Origin: Allobosea sp. CRIB-10
GTDB lineage: Bacteria > Pseudomonadota > Alphaproteobacteria > Rhizobiales > Beijerinckiaceae
Assembly (NCBI RefSeq): GCF_900112185.1
Contig: NZ_FOKP01000002.1
Coordinates: 310,001 to 374,000, forward strand
DNA: 64,000 nucleotides
Reading direction: 5' to 3'
Below are positions 1-8,111 of the stretch, in pieces. The notes under the pieces were generated by a model. The model ran no database searches. It was given only the letters and a program-made list of their open reading frames with translations, and had not been told where the DNA came from. Position 1 is the stretch's first letter; every line of letters begins with the position of its first letter. A program made the position numbers and the translations under genes.

Positions 1-487
1 CCGAGATCGAGGCATGAAGCAGGGCTTGCGAGAGCCCCCACAGGATCTCGTCGCGGGCGTCGCCCTCCCAGCGCAGGCTCGACGCGACCCGGCCGCCGTG
101 CTGCGCGGCGATCGTCGCGACGGCGCTCGACGGGACGTAGAACTGCAACGCGTCGAACCGGCCCTTGAACTGCCATTGCGGGTCCTCGCGCAGGTCGACG
201 ATGTTCACGGATTTTGCGAGGAACTCGCCCGAGCGCTGCCACTGGCCGCCTCGCCAGCAGGCATGATCCTCCAGATCGTCGATCTGGTAGAGAATCGAGA
301 AAGCGCCCTCGTCAGGGGTTCGATCGGTACGCTCCCTGAAGCGGCGTCCGCAGGACAGCCGCGTCGCGGCCAATCCGAGTTGCCCGTCGAGCCGGAATTC
401 GGAGACGAGGCGCCCTTCCATGCCGAAATGATCGGCGATGCGCTGGCCATAGAAGCCGCTCGAACTGCCCGGCGTCGACCTCTCCAT
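1..487 (-). CDS. AraC-family transcriptional regulator, N-terminal part (cut by window edge)
   Basis: The minus-strand reading frame beginning ATGGAGAGGTCG at 487 stays open to base 1 (162 codons). The visible protein has the look of an AraC-type N-terminal sensing domain: it contains RFRERTDRTPDEGAFSILYQ, then DHACWRGGQWQRSGEF and a segment around VNIVDLREDPQWQF, resembling the metabolite-binding half of the other AraC regulator at 50.1-50.9 kb. The DNA-binding C-terminal half lies outside the window, so the family call rests on the N-terminal pattern only. It is divergent from the GntR gene at 690, with about 200 bases between them that could hold promoters for both. Start chosen as the first ATG of the open frame. 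Confidence 0.55.
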   Translation of the reverse strand, partial: MERSTPGSSSGFYGQRIADHFGMEGRLVSEFRLDGQLGLAATRLSCGRRFRERTDRTPDEGAFSILYQIDDLEDHACWRGGQWQRSGEFLAKSVNIVDLREDPQWQFKGRFDALQFYVPSSAVATIAAQHGGRVASSLRWEGDARDEILWGLSQALLHASIS

Positions 488-511
488 AGCGCCCCCCCGA
501 CGATAGGTGCA

Positions 512-531
512 CCCGCCGAGGTCTCGGCGGG
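512..531. other. Short GC-rich hairpin in the AraC/GntR divergent region
   Basis: CCCGCCGAG at 512-520 is followed almost directly by its complement CTCGGCGGG at 523-531. It lies just upstream of the AraC gene start on the minus strand, so it would be in that transcript's 5' leader. It could be a leader hairpin or a regulator site; no function is assigned. Confidence 0.3.
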
Positions 532-689
532 TTTCACAGCAGTGAATCTCCAGCTCCGGTCCGTATCGGCGCGGCTGCCGAATGGTTGCGCCGCGATCGT
601 GAGCACATGATAATCGTGCACGGCCGATGATAGGTAGGCGACGATAGTCGATAGCGCTAGGGGCCGTGCCAAGTCCAGGACGAAGACCC

Positions 690-1454
690 ATGGTTGCCAA
701 ACCGCTGCTCGCCCGCGTGGCGCTCGTCGATCAGGTCACGGCGCTGCTTACCCAGCGCATCCTGGATCGGGCCTATGCTCCCGGCGACAGGCTGAACATC
801 GACGCACTGACGCGCGAATTCGAGGTCAGCTCCTCGCCGATCCGCGAGGCGCTGACGCGGCTCGCGGCGCTGGGCCTCGTCGCCTCGACCTCGTTCTCGG
901 GCTTCTCGGTGGCGCCCGAGCCGCCGCGCGCCTGGTTCGAGCAGCTCCGTGACTTCCGCATCCTGAACGAGAGCTGGGCTGCCCGGCAGCTCGCGCGCAC
1001 CCGGCAGGCCGGGCCGATCGCGGCCATGCGGGCCAGCGTCGAGGCGATGGAACAGGAATTGTCACGCAGCGCGGAAAGCGACTGCGACTATGTCGGCGCC
1101 AGCCGGCTGGACGAAGCCTTTCACGGGGCCATGCTGTCGGCCTGCGGCAACGAGATCCTGGCGCGGGCCGTCCGCAACCTGCACCCGCATCTGCACCATG
1201 CGCGCTTGTTCAACAGCCGCCCGCACGGCATCAAGCCGGTGCTCGACGAGCATGGAGCGATCCTGGAGGCGATCGTCCGGGGCGACGAGGACGCGGCCGC
1301 GGCGGCCGTCGCGCATCATCTCAACATTTCCTGGCAGCGCTATTGCGACGACGCCTCGCTGCAACCTGTCGGCGTCGCGGCCACGGCAGCTTCACCGCCG
1401 CGCAGGGCGGCTCCCGCGCCGGCCTCGCGGCGGGCGGCCGCTTCGCCATCCTGA
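690..1454 (+). CDS. GntR-family (FadR-type) transcriptional regulator
   Basis: A 254-residue cytoplasmic repressor or activator. The N-terminal winged helix-turn-helix is clear (LTQRILDRAYAPGDRLNIDA, then EVSSSPIREALTRLAALGLV), followed by a helical FCD ligand-binding domain with the typical metal/ligand histidines (DEAFHGAML, HHARLFN, DEHGAILEAI, AVAHHL). The C-terminal 30 residues are Ala/Arg/Pro-rich and low-complexity. ATG 690 is preferred over GTG 666 because AGGA sits nine bases before it. It converges with the YcaC-like gene. Its ligand is unknown; FadR-type proteins usually sense small carboxylates or acyl compounds. Confidence 0.85.
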   Translation: MVAKPLLARVALVDQVTALLTQRILDRAYAPGDRLNIDALTREFEVSSSPIREALTRLAALGLVASTSFSGFSVAPEPPRAWFEQLRDFRILNESWAARQLARTRQAGPIAAMRASVEAMEQELSRSAESDCDYVGASRLDEAFHGAMLSACGNEILARAVRNLHPHLHHARLFNSRPHGIKPVLDEHGAILEAIVRGDEDAAAAAVAHHLNISWQRYCDDASLQPVGVAATAASPPRRAAPAPASRRAAASPS

Positions 1455-1457
1455 CCA

Positions 1458-1487
1458 CCGATGCGGGCGCCACCGCGCCCGCATCGG
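1458..1487. terminator. Bidirectional hairpin between convergent genes
   Basis: A perfect 13-bp stem, CCGATGCGGGCGC at 1458-1470 with GCGCCCGCATCGG at 1475-1487 and a 4-base loop. It starts three bases after the GntR stop and ends nine bases before the stop of the opposing hydrolase gene. There is no clear T-tract on either strand, as is common in GC-rich genomes. Confidence 0.7.
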
Positions 1488-1496
1488 CGGAGCGGC

Positions 1497-2186
1497 TCAG
1501 TTCGAGACCTTGGCCGGGTTCGGGCCGATGGTCTCGCCGTGAGTGACGCGCTCGGGCGCGCTGTGAACCATGGTGTAGGCGTAGTCGACACCCATGCCAT
1601 AGGCGCCCGAATGCTCCTTCACGATCGCCATCACCGCGTCATAGGTGTCGCGATGGGCCCAGTCGCGCTGCCATTCGAGCAGGACCTGCTGCCAGGTCAC
1701 GGGCACGCAGCCAGCTTGCACCATGCGGTCCATCGCGTATTTATGGGCGTCGCTGGAGGTGCCGCCGGAGGCGTCCGCCACCATGTAGATCTCGTAGCCG
1801 CCTTCCAGCATGGCGCAAAGCGCGAAGGTGGTGTTGCAGACCTCGGTCCAGAGCCCGGAGACCACGATCTTCTTGCGGCCATTGGCGGCGAGCGCATCGC
1901 GGACGTTCTGGTCGTCCCAGGAGTTCATCGAAGTCCGCTCGAGGATCTTGTTCTGCGGGAACACCGCCAGCAGCTCGGGATAGGTGTGACCGGAGAAGCT
2001 CGAGGTCTCGACCGTGGTGATCGTGGTCGGGATGTTGAAGGCCTTCGCCGCCTTGGCCAGGCCGACGACATTGTTCTTCAGGACCTGGCGGTCGATCGAC
2101 TGCACGCCGAAGGCCATCTGCGGCTGCTGGTCGATGAAGATCATCTGGCAGTTCTTGGGGGTCAGGACTTCCTGGTATTTCGACAT
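1497..2186 (-). CDS. YcaC-like isochorismatase-family hydrolase
   Basis: 229 residues of the cysteine-hydrolase (isochorismatase) superfamily, cytoplasmic. The catalytic triad can be placed: Asp19 in MIFIDQQPQM, Lys80 in PQNKILERTS and Cys117 in SGLWTEVCNTTFAL. The long C-terminus (GVDYAYTMVHSAPERVTHGE) is like E. coli YcaC, an octameric hydrolase of unknown physiological substrate. ATG 2186 is preferred over upstream in-frame starts because GGAG precedes it by eight bases and homology begins there. The gene stands alone, convergent with the GntR gene. The substrate cannot be read from the sequence. Confidence 0.85.
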   Translation of the reverse strand: MSKYQEVLTPKNCQMIFIDQQPQMAFGVQSIDRQVLKNNVVGLAKAAKAFNIPTTITTVETSSFSGHTYPELLAVFPQNKILERTSMNSWDDQNVRDALAANGRKKIVVSGLWTEVCNTTFALCAMLEGGYEIYMVADASGGTSSDAHKYAMDRMVQAGCVPVTWQQVLLEWQRDWAHRDTYDAVMAIVKEHSGAYGMGVDYAYTMVHSAPERVTHGETIGPNPAKVSN

Positions 2187-2328
2187 GATGGTCTCCGGAT
2201 GAGTCTTCCGTTGGTCAACGGCGCCGGGCCGGCGCCAAGCATCGAGCAGCACTATCGCTGGCAGGATATTTCTCGGATTGTCGTTCTGCTGCGCGGGTTT
2301 GCGATTTTCGCGGTCGATCCCCCTCCCC

Positions 2329-3678
2329 TCAGAATGAGACCGTCGCCCAGCCGGCGGCGAATGAGCCGGAGACGCCGCCGGCGCGCCGGATTCGGTCGCC
2401 CGGCTCATAGGCGACATAGGTTCCCCCGAGCGTCAGATGCTCGCTCGGGCTCCACTCCAACTTGGTCGAGACCTGGTGGCCGAGATAGCGGCCGGCGCCG
2501 CCGGTCGTGCGCGCCACCGGCGTGATCGCCGGGCCGTAATAGGCATCGGCCTTTTCCTGCTTCCAGAGCGGGTTCCAGCCGACCGTCAGCTTCACCTTGG
2601 GCAGCAGGGTCAGCGTGATGTTCGGCTGGATGTCGATCAGGTTGGCCGGGCCGACGAGGTTGGCCTCGGAGAAATAGGGCAAACGCGGGTAGAGCGGGTT
2701 GAAGGTGCCGAGCTTGCCGCTGCGCAGATTGCCGTCGCCACTGATCGCATCGGCATTGAGGCCGAGGCGCGGCGAGAACGGCAAGTCCGCGAAGCTGTAG
2801 CCCACCACCGCCGAGACCATCCAGGCCTGGATGTCGGCGCGCCCGAACCGGCCGAACTGATAGGCGCCCTCGACGTTCCAGTCGAAGCCGCCCGACTTGC
2901 CGAACAGCCTTGCGCCGACGGTGTGACGATGCTCGTCGGCCGTGCCCTGCGCGAAGCGCGCATTCTCGCGGTTCAGGCCGAAATAATAGAGGTCGGCCTT
3001 GAGCAGCGGGATGCCAGGGACGGGGCTGGTGCCGTAAAGTCCCCAGAAGACCTGGGCCGGGTCGGACTTGTCGTCGAAGATGCCGCCTTGCGGCGTGACC
3101 GGTCGCACCAGAAACGCGTCGATACGCGCCTCCGGTGAGGCGATCCACGCCGCGCGGACGCCGTCGAAGGCGCGCCGGATGTTCGGGCTGTCGCGCACGC
3201 CGACCAGACGCGAGGAGCCGAAGCTCATCTCCTGGCGCCCGCCACGGACCATCAGGCTGCCAGCCGCGATCGGCACGGTGAGCTCGCCATAGCCCTGGCG
3301 CAGGTCGAGTCGGTCGAGCTGCGTTCCCGGCGGCGTGCCTGCCCAGATCGGCGCTTGCCCGCTGACGATCTCGACGAAGGCACGCAGATGAGGGCCGAGC
3401 CGCAGATCCGCCGACAGGAAGGAGCGGATCAGCAGCCCGTTATTGTGGTCGGGGGCCGCCAGCCCGAACACCGGATGGCGGGAGAACTCCGGCCGGACGC
3501 GTAGCTGCCCGCCCAGGCTGAGCGTGACCGCGCGATCGGCTGTCAGCGGGATGTTCTTGAACCGATCGATCGGATCCTTGGCCGGGGTATCATCGGGTCT
3601 GTCGGCCTGCGCTGCGGCAAAACCGGCCAGCGCCAGCCAGCATGCGCCGGCCAGCGCCGCCTTGCGCAACCAGCTCAT
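2329..3678 (-). CDS. Alginate-export-domain outer-membrane beta-barrel protein
   Basis: 449 residues with a Sec signal peptide (LAGACWLALAGFAAAQA, cleavage near residue 25) and a C-terminal aromatic residue (WATVSF) typical of outer-membrane beta barrels. The mature part has alternating beta-strand patterns and motifs such as RLDLRQGYGELTVPI and GGRQEMSFGSSRLVGVRDSP, seen in the alginate_export family (AlgE-type porins). It is the last gene of the minus operon and overlaps the MFS gene by four bases (ATGA). In this family many members are general carboxylate or small-molecule porins, not alginate exporters, so the substrate is open. It probably provides the outer-membrane exit or entry for the linked MFS protein. 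Confidence 0.75.
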   Translation of the reverse strand: MSWLRKAALAGACWLALAGFAAAQADRPDDTPAKDPIDRFKNIPLTADRAVTLSLGGQLRVRPEFSRHPVFGLAAPDHNNGLLIRSFLSADLRLGPHLRAFVEIVSGQAPIWAGTPPGTQLDRLDLRQGYGELTVPIAAGSLMVRGGRQEMSFGSSRLVGVRDSPNIRRAFDGVRAAWIASPEARIDAFLVRPVTPQGGIFDDKSDPAQVFWGLYGTSPVPGIPLLKADLYYFGLNRENARFAQGTADEHRHTVGARLFGKSGGFDWNVEGAYQFGRFGRADIQAWMVSAVVGYSFADLPFSPRLGLNADAISGDGNLRSGKLGTFNPLYPRLPYFSEANLVGPANLIDIQPNITLTLLPKVKLTVGWNPLWKQEKADAYYGPAITPVARTTGGAGRYLGHQVSTKLEWSPSEHLTLGGTYVAYEPGDRIRRAGGVSGSFAAGWATVSF

Positions 3679-5306
3679 GGCTCAGCCCCGCTGCCGGGCG
3701 CCGCCGGGCGATGCAGCGGATCGACATGGAGGAAATGCCGCACCACCGGCCCGGACTCTCCGACATGGAAGCGCCGGACCTCACTCTGCAAGTCGGCATC
3801 GGCCCTCGAGACGCGGCGATGCTGGCGCAGATGCTCGGCCCAGGACGAGACCATGAACCATTCGACCAGCTTGCCGGGATCGGCGGTGTCCTCGGTGATG
3901 CCCCAGCCATAGGCGCCGTCGCGGCGCCGCTCGACCGACAAGGCGTTGATCGCACGCAGGAAGGCCTCACGATCGGCTTGCGGCACGCTGTACTCGATCA
4001 GGATCAGGACGGGACCGCGATCATTGTCGATGGCCTCCGCCACGAGTGGCTCCGGCCAATGATTGGAGGGCGCGAGGTCGGCCTCGCCCGCCGGCAGCTT
4101 GATCCGGTGCATGACGAGGCCGGCGACCAGCAGCGCGCCGGCGCCGATCAGCAGTGTGCCGCTTATGCCGGCGGCTTCCGCCACCGCGCCCCAGCCGAGG
4201 CTGCCGGCGGTCATCGCGCCGTTGAACACGGTGAGATAGACGGCGAGCGCCCGGCCGCGCACCCAGTTCGGCAGGATCGCCTGGGCGACGCCGTTCAGCG
4301 TCGTCAATGCCACGATCCAGGCCGCGCCGAGCAGCAGCAGGATGAGCAGCGCCAGCCATTGCGGCGGCCCGAGCGTCAGCGCCGCCATCACCGCGGCGGT
4401 GACGACAGCCGAGAGCAGCAGCAGCCCGTCGGCGTCGAGCCGGGCGCGCAGGCGCGGCAGCAGCACGGCGCCGCCGATCGCACCTGCACCGACCGCGCCG
4501 AGCAGGATGCCGTAGAAGCCGGCACCGCCGCCGAGCAGGTTGCGCGCGACCAGCGGCAGTAGCGCCCAAACGGCGCTGGCACAGGCGAAGAAGATCGCGG
4601 CGCGCAGCAGCACGACGTGCAGTTCGCGGCTGGCCCTGGCATAGCGCAAACCGGCGCGGAAGGCGCCGGCGAAGCGCTCACTCAGCGCATCGTCCGCGCC
4701 TTGCGGCCGCCGCCACCAGAGCAGCGCGCCGATGACGATGACGTAGCTCAACACGTCCGCGCCATAGGTGAAGCCGGCGCCGAAGGCGGCGAGGATAAGC
4801 CCGCCCAGCGCCGGACCGATGGCGCGCGAGATGTTGATGCCGAGCGAGTTCAGGGCGACGGCGCTCTTCAAATCCGCCTTGCTCACCAATTCGGGCACGA
4901 TCGCCTGCCAGGTCGGCGCCATCAGCGCCGCGCCGACGCCGCCGAGGAAGGTGAGGCCCACAAGTGCCGGCACGCTGAGCTGGCCCAGGCTCGCCAGCGC
5001 CATCAGCGCGAGGCTGACGCAGCCGAGCAGGATCTGGATGGCGATCAGGAACTTGCGCCGGTCGAGGATGTCGGAGAGCACCCCGGCGGGGATCGCCAGC
5101 AGGAAGATCGGCAGCGTCGCCGCCGCCTGGACCAGCGCCACCGCCGCTGGCGCACCGGAGAGGTCGGTCACCAGCCAGGCGCTGGCGACGTCGCGCATGA
5201 ACGACCCGATATTGCCGATGATCGTCGCCGCCCAGAGCACGGCGAAGACTTTTTGGCGCAGCGGCGCGAAACTCGAACTCGGCGGATGCGGCGGGGCTTT
5301 GCTCAT
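3675..5306 (-). CDS. MFS transporter (MFS_3 / transmembrane secretion effector family)
   Basis: 543-residue inner-membrane protein. The first about 410 residues hold roughly 12 hydrophobic helices, with the MFS loop signature after helix 2 (AGVLSDILDRRKF) and the opening FAVLWAATIIGNIGSFMRDVA typical of PF05977 exporters related to enterobactin exporter EntS. Residues about 430-530 form a soluble tail (VLILIEYSVPQADREAFLRA, then HVGESGPVVRHFLHVDP) resembling the antibiotic-biosynthesis-monooxygenase-like domain that often ends this subfamily. It starts four bases after the DoxX gene and overlaps the porin gene, so it is translationally coupled in the xapX operon. Direction (export) and substrate are inferred from the family only. 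Confidence 0.85.
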   Translation of the reverse strand: MSKAPPHPPSSSFAPLRQKVFAVLWAATIIGNIGSFMRDVASAWLVTDLSGAPAAVALVQAAATLPIFLLAIPAGVLSDILDRRKFLIAIQILLGCVSLALMALASLGQLSVPALVGLTFLGGVGAALMAPTWQAIVPELVSKADLKSAVALNSLGINISRAIGPALGGLILAAFGAGFTYGADVLSYVIVIGALLWWRRPQGADDALSERFAGAFRAGLRYARASRELHVVLLRAAIFFACASAVWALLPLVARNLLGGGAGFYGILLGAVGAGAIGGAVLLPRLRARLDADGLLLLSAVVTAAVMAALTLGPPQWLALLILLLLGAAWIVALTTLNGVAQAILPNWVRGRALAVYLTVFNGAMTAGSLGWGAVAEAAGISGTLLIGAGALLVAGLVMHRIKLPAGEADLAPSNHWPEPLVAEAIDNDRGPVLILIEYSVPQADREAFLRAINALSVERRRDGAYGWGITEDTADPGKLVEWFMVSSWAEHLRQHRRVSRADADLQSEVRRFHVGESGPVVRHFLHVDPLHRPAAPGSGAEP

Positions 5307-5310
5307 CGGC

Positions 5311-5694
5311 TCACGCCTTCTTCCAGGTGAGATCGTCCAGCGCCACCAGCAGGAAGCCGCCGATCAGGCCGAGATGCTCGAAGAAGCTGTTCGTCGCCAT
5401 CATCCGCCCCTGGCCGGCGGGCAGCTCCCAGAAGCGGATGGCGATGAAAGTCGCGACCAAGGTGAAGCCGGCGAGCGCGAGCGCCGCCAGCCAGCGCCAG
5501 CGGCCGATCAGGATCAGCGCGCTCATCGCGAGCTCGAAGACGATCACGCCGACCGCGAAGAGCGGCGCCGGCGTCAGGCCGAAATGGGTCATCTCGGCGA
5601 GCGCGCCCGGAAAATCGAGGATCTTGGTGACCGGTCCCTGGATATAGGCGGCGCAGAGCAGGAGCAGGGCGAGGAAACGGACTGCGCCGGCCAT
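5311..5694 (-). CDS. DoxX-family small membrane protein
   Basis: 127 residues with four predicted transmembrane helices (VRFLALLLLCAAYIQG; PLFAVGVIVFELAMSALILI; WLAALALAGFTLVATFIAI; FFEHLGLIGGFLLVAL) and the DoxX signature around KILDFPGALAEM and NSFFEHLGLIGG. DoxX proteins are small quinone- or redox-associated membrane proteins of mostly unknown role. ATG 5694 is chosen because it lies two bases after the amidohydrolase stop; an upstream GTG would overlap that gene. Third gene in the operon. Confidence 0.8.
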   Translation of the reverse strand: MAGAVRFLALLLLCAAYIQGPVTKILDFPGALAEMTHFGLTPAPLFAVGVIVFELAMSALILIGRWRWLAALALAGFTLVATFIAIRFWELPAGQGRMMATNSFFEHLGLIGGFLLVALDDLTWKKA

Positions 5695-5696
5695 CG

Positions 5697-7673
5697 TCAC
5701 ACCGCCCAGCAGGCGCAGCCGAGCGCGCCCCACAAGCTCCTGAGATCACCCACCGGCAGCTTGCTCGACCAAGCGCTGGCATGATCATGGCCATGCACGC
5801 CGCAGGAACTGGCGCAGCCGCAAGTCGTCATCGCCGCCCGCCGCAGCGAGTTCTTGCCGGCGCCATCAGGCTCGCCCCAGGCGCCATAGCCCTTGAAGGT
5901 GCGCACCGGCGACCAGTCCGGCATCGCCGGCGGCGGCGCGCTCTCGTCGGCGCTGGCGAAATCGCGCGCGCCATAGACGACCTTGCCGCCGACGACGGTG
6001 AGATCCGCGCTGATGAAGGAGATCTCGTCCTCCGGGCAGGCGAAGAAGTCGCGGTCGGGCACGATCAGGTCGGCGAACTGGCCGACCGCGATCTGGCCCT
6101 TCTTGCCCTCCTCATTCGAGAACCAGGTGACCTTCTCGGTCATCATTCGCAATGCCGTCTCGCGGTCGAGGCAATTGCGTTGCGGCGTGAGACGCAAGCC
6201 GCCCACGGTCTTGCCGGTCACCATCCAGGACAGCGAGACCCAGGGGTTGTACGAGGCGACACGGGTGGCGTCGGTGCCGGCCGAGGTCCTGACGCCCTTC
6301 TCCAGCATGCGCGCGACCGGCGGAGTCGCCTCGGCGGCGGCGGCGCCATAGCGCGCGACGAAATACTCGCCCTGATAGGCCATGCGGTGCTGCACGGCGA
6401 CACCGCCGCCGAGTGCCGCGATCCGGTCGATCGAACGCTCCGAGATCGTCTCGGCATGGTCGAAGAACCAATTCAGCCCCTTGAGGGGGATATCCTTGTC
6501 GACCTTCTCGAAGACGTCGAGCGCGCGCGAGATCGTCTCGTCATAGGTCGCATGCATCCGCCAGGGCCAGCGATTCTCGGCAAGGATGCGCACGACGCCT
6601 TCGAGATCGCCCTCCATCTCCGGCGGCATATCGGGTCGCGGCTCGCGGAAATCCTCGAAATCGGCGGCGGAGAAGACCAGCATCTCGCCGGCGCCATTAT
6701 GGCGGAAATAGTCGGTGCCCTGTTTGTATTTCGAGGTCTTCGTCCAGTTGAGGAAGTCGTCCTTCTCCTGCTTCGGCTTCTGCGTGAACAGGTTGTAGGC
6801 GAGCCGAATGGTGAGCTGCCCCTCGTCGGCGAGTTTCTGGATGACGGCGTAATCGTCGGGATAATTCTGATAGCCGCCGCCGGCATCGATCGCGCCGGTG
6901 ACGCCGAGCCGGTTGAGCTCGCGCATGAAATGCCGGGTCGAATTGACCTGATAGTCGAGCGGGAGCTTGGGGCCCTTCGCCAGCGTCGCGTAGAGGATGT
7001 TGGCGTTCGGGCGCGCCAGCAGGAGGCCGGTCGGATTGCCGTTGGCGTCGCGGGTGATCTCGCCGCCCGGTGGCTGGGGCGTGTCCTTCGTATAGCCGAC
7101 GGCGCGCAGCGCAGCAGCGTTGAGCAGAGCGCGGTCGTAGAGATGCAGGATGAAGACCGGCGTGTCCGGCGCAACCGCGTTGAGCTCCTCGATCGTCGGC
7201 AGGCGCTTTTCGGCGAACTGGTGCTCGGTGAAGCCGCCGACGACGCGGACCCATTGCGGCGGTGGCGTCACCGCGACCTGGCGCTTGAGCATGTTCATCG
7301 CATCGGCGAGCGAGCGCACACCGTCCCAGCGCAGCTCCATATTGAAGTTGAGCCCGCCGCGGATGATGTGCAGATGGTTGTCGATCAGGCCGGGCAGCGC
7401 GCTGCGTCCCTTGAGATCGATAACCCTCGTATTCGGCCCGGCATGGGCCATGACCTCGGCCTGGCTGCCGACGGCGAGGAACTTGCCGTCCTTGATCGCG
7501 ACCGCGCTCGCGGTCGGCTTGCCGCGATCGAGCGTGGTGAAGCGGCCATTGCTGAGGATGAGATCGGCGATCATCGCTGGGGTTCCGCGTGGCTGAGGCT
7601 GCCCCTGGGCCAGGGCTGAGGAGGCGAGGCCCGGAAGGGCCAGGCCACCTAGTATCGTACGCCGGGTCGGCAT
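5697..7673 (-). CDS. YtcJ-like metal-dependent amidohydrolase with Tat signal and Cys/His tail
   Basis: 658 residues of the amidohydrolase_3 (PF07969) group. The N-terminus MPTRRTILGGLALPGLASSA is a short twin-arginine-like signal, suggesting export. Metal-site motifs are visible: HxH in LIDNHLHIIRGG, HATYDE, FFDHAE and the Asp of SAGTDATR. The domain ends with the usual beta-sandwich part (GQFADLIVPDRD). After it, residues about 618-632 read CGCASSCGVHGHDHA and the protein ends LGCACWAV, so the tail has six Cys and three His and may bind metal. ATG overlaps the xapX stop by one base (TGATG). The substrate is unknown; the family hydrolyses amide or ester bonds in cyclic compounds. Confidence 0.85.
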   Translation of the reverse strand: MPTRRTILGGLALPGLASSALAQGQPQPRGTPAMIADLILSNGRFTTLDRGKPTASAVAIKDGKFLAVGSQAEVMAHAGPNTRVIDLKGRSALPGLIDNHLHIIRGGLNFNMELRWDGVRSLADAMNMLKRQVAVTPPPQWVRVVGGFTEHQFAEKRLPTIEELNAVAPDTPVFILHLYDRALLNAAALRAVGYTKDTPQPPGGEITRDANGNPTGLLLARPNANILYATLAKGPKLPLDYQVNSTRHFMRELNRLGVTGAIDAGGGYQNYPDDYAVIQKLADEGQLTIRLAYNLFTQKPKQEKDDFLNWTKTSKYKQGTDYFRHNGAGEMLVFSAADFEDFREPRPDMPPEMEGDLEGVVRILAENRWPWRMHATYDETISRALDVFEKVDKDIPLKGLNWFFDHAETISERSIDRIAALGGGVAVQHRMAYQGEYFVARYGAAAAEATPPVARMLEKGVRTSAGTDATRVASYNPWVSLSWMVTGKTVGGLRLTPQRNCLDRETALRMMTEKVTWFSNEEGKKGQIAVGQFADLIVPDRDFFACPEDEISFISADLTVVGGKVVYGARDFASADESAPPPAMPDWSPVRTFKGYGAWGEPDGAGKNSLRRAAMTTCGCASSCGVHGHDHASAWSSKLPVGDLRSLWGALGCACWAV

Positions 7674-7954
7674 CAGCTGCGCTCCCTTTCCGTATCAGCG
7701 ACAGCCTCGACCGGCGGCTTCGCACCGCGGGGCAGATGGCCGAAGACATGCGGCTTGACCTGATGATGCCAGGACACCGTCCCAGGCTCCTTCGCCCAGA
7801 TGGCGCGCAGGAGCGGCGGCAATTGCTCGCCGATCAGGATGCCCAGCAGGCCGACCAGCGCCACGATCGGCGGCGCCGGCGAGCGCACACTGATCAGGCT
7901 GTAGATGACACCGACCAGCAGGCCGGCGCCGAGCGACATCAGGTAGATCTTCAT
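7673..7954 (-). CDS. XapX domain membrane protein
   Basis: 93 residues with two hydrophobic helices separated by the hallmark YSLISVRSPAPPIVALVGLL, then GILIGEQLPP, as in the XapX (DUF1427) family. These tiny inner-membrane proteins are often found beside amidohydrolases and exporters, but no biochemical role is established. A soluble tail (residues 55-93) contains HHQVKPHVFGHLP. It is the first gene of the minus operon xapX, amidohydrolase, DoxX, MFS, porin; the promoter must lie in 7955-8111, where I could not assign boxes. Confidence 0.85.
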   Translation of the reverse strand: MKIYLMSLGAGLLVGVIYSLISVRSPAPPIVALVGLLGILIGEQLPPLLRAIWAKEPGTVSWHHQVKPHVFGHLPRGAKPPVEAVADTERERS

Positions 7955-8111
7955 CGTCGAACACTCCTGCCGAGGCCCGAGACATGGCGCGGAGGACCAG
8001 CATGCCGCGGAAGCTGGCGGCCGAGCCGGTGGATGTCTTGTCCGATTTGGCGATCCTTTGCCGAAATTCGCGGAGGTGAACCCAGTAGCCTCGCGGCGGA
8101 CCCTTCCCGTC

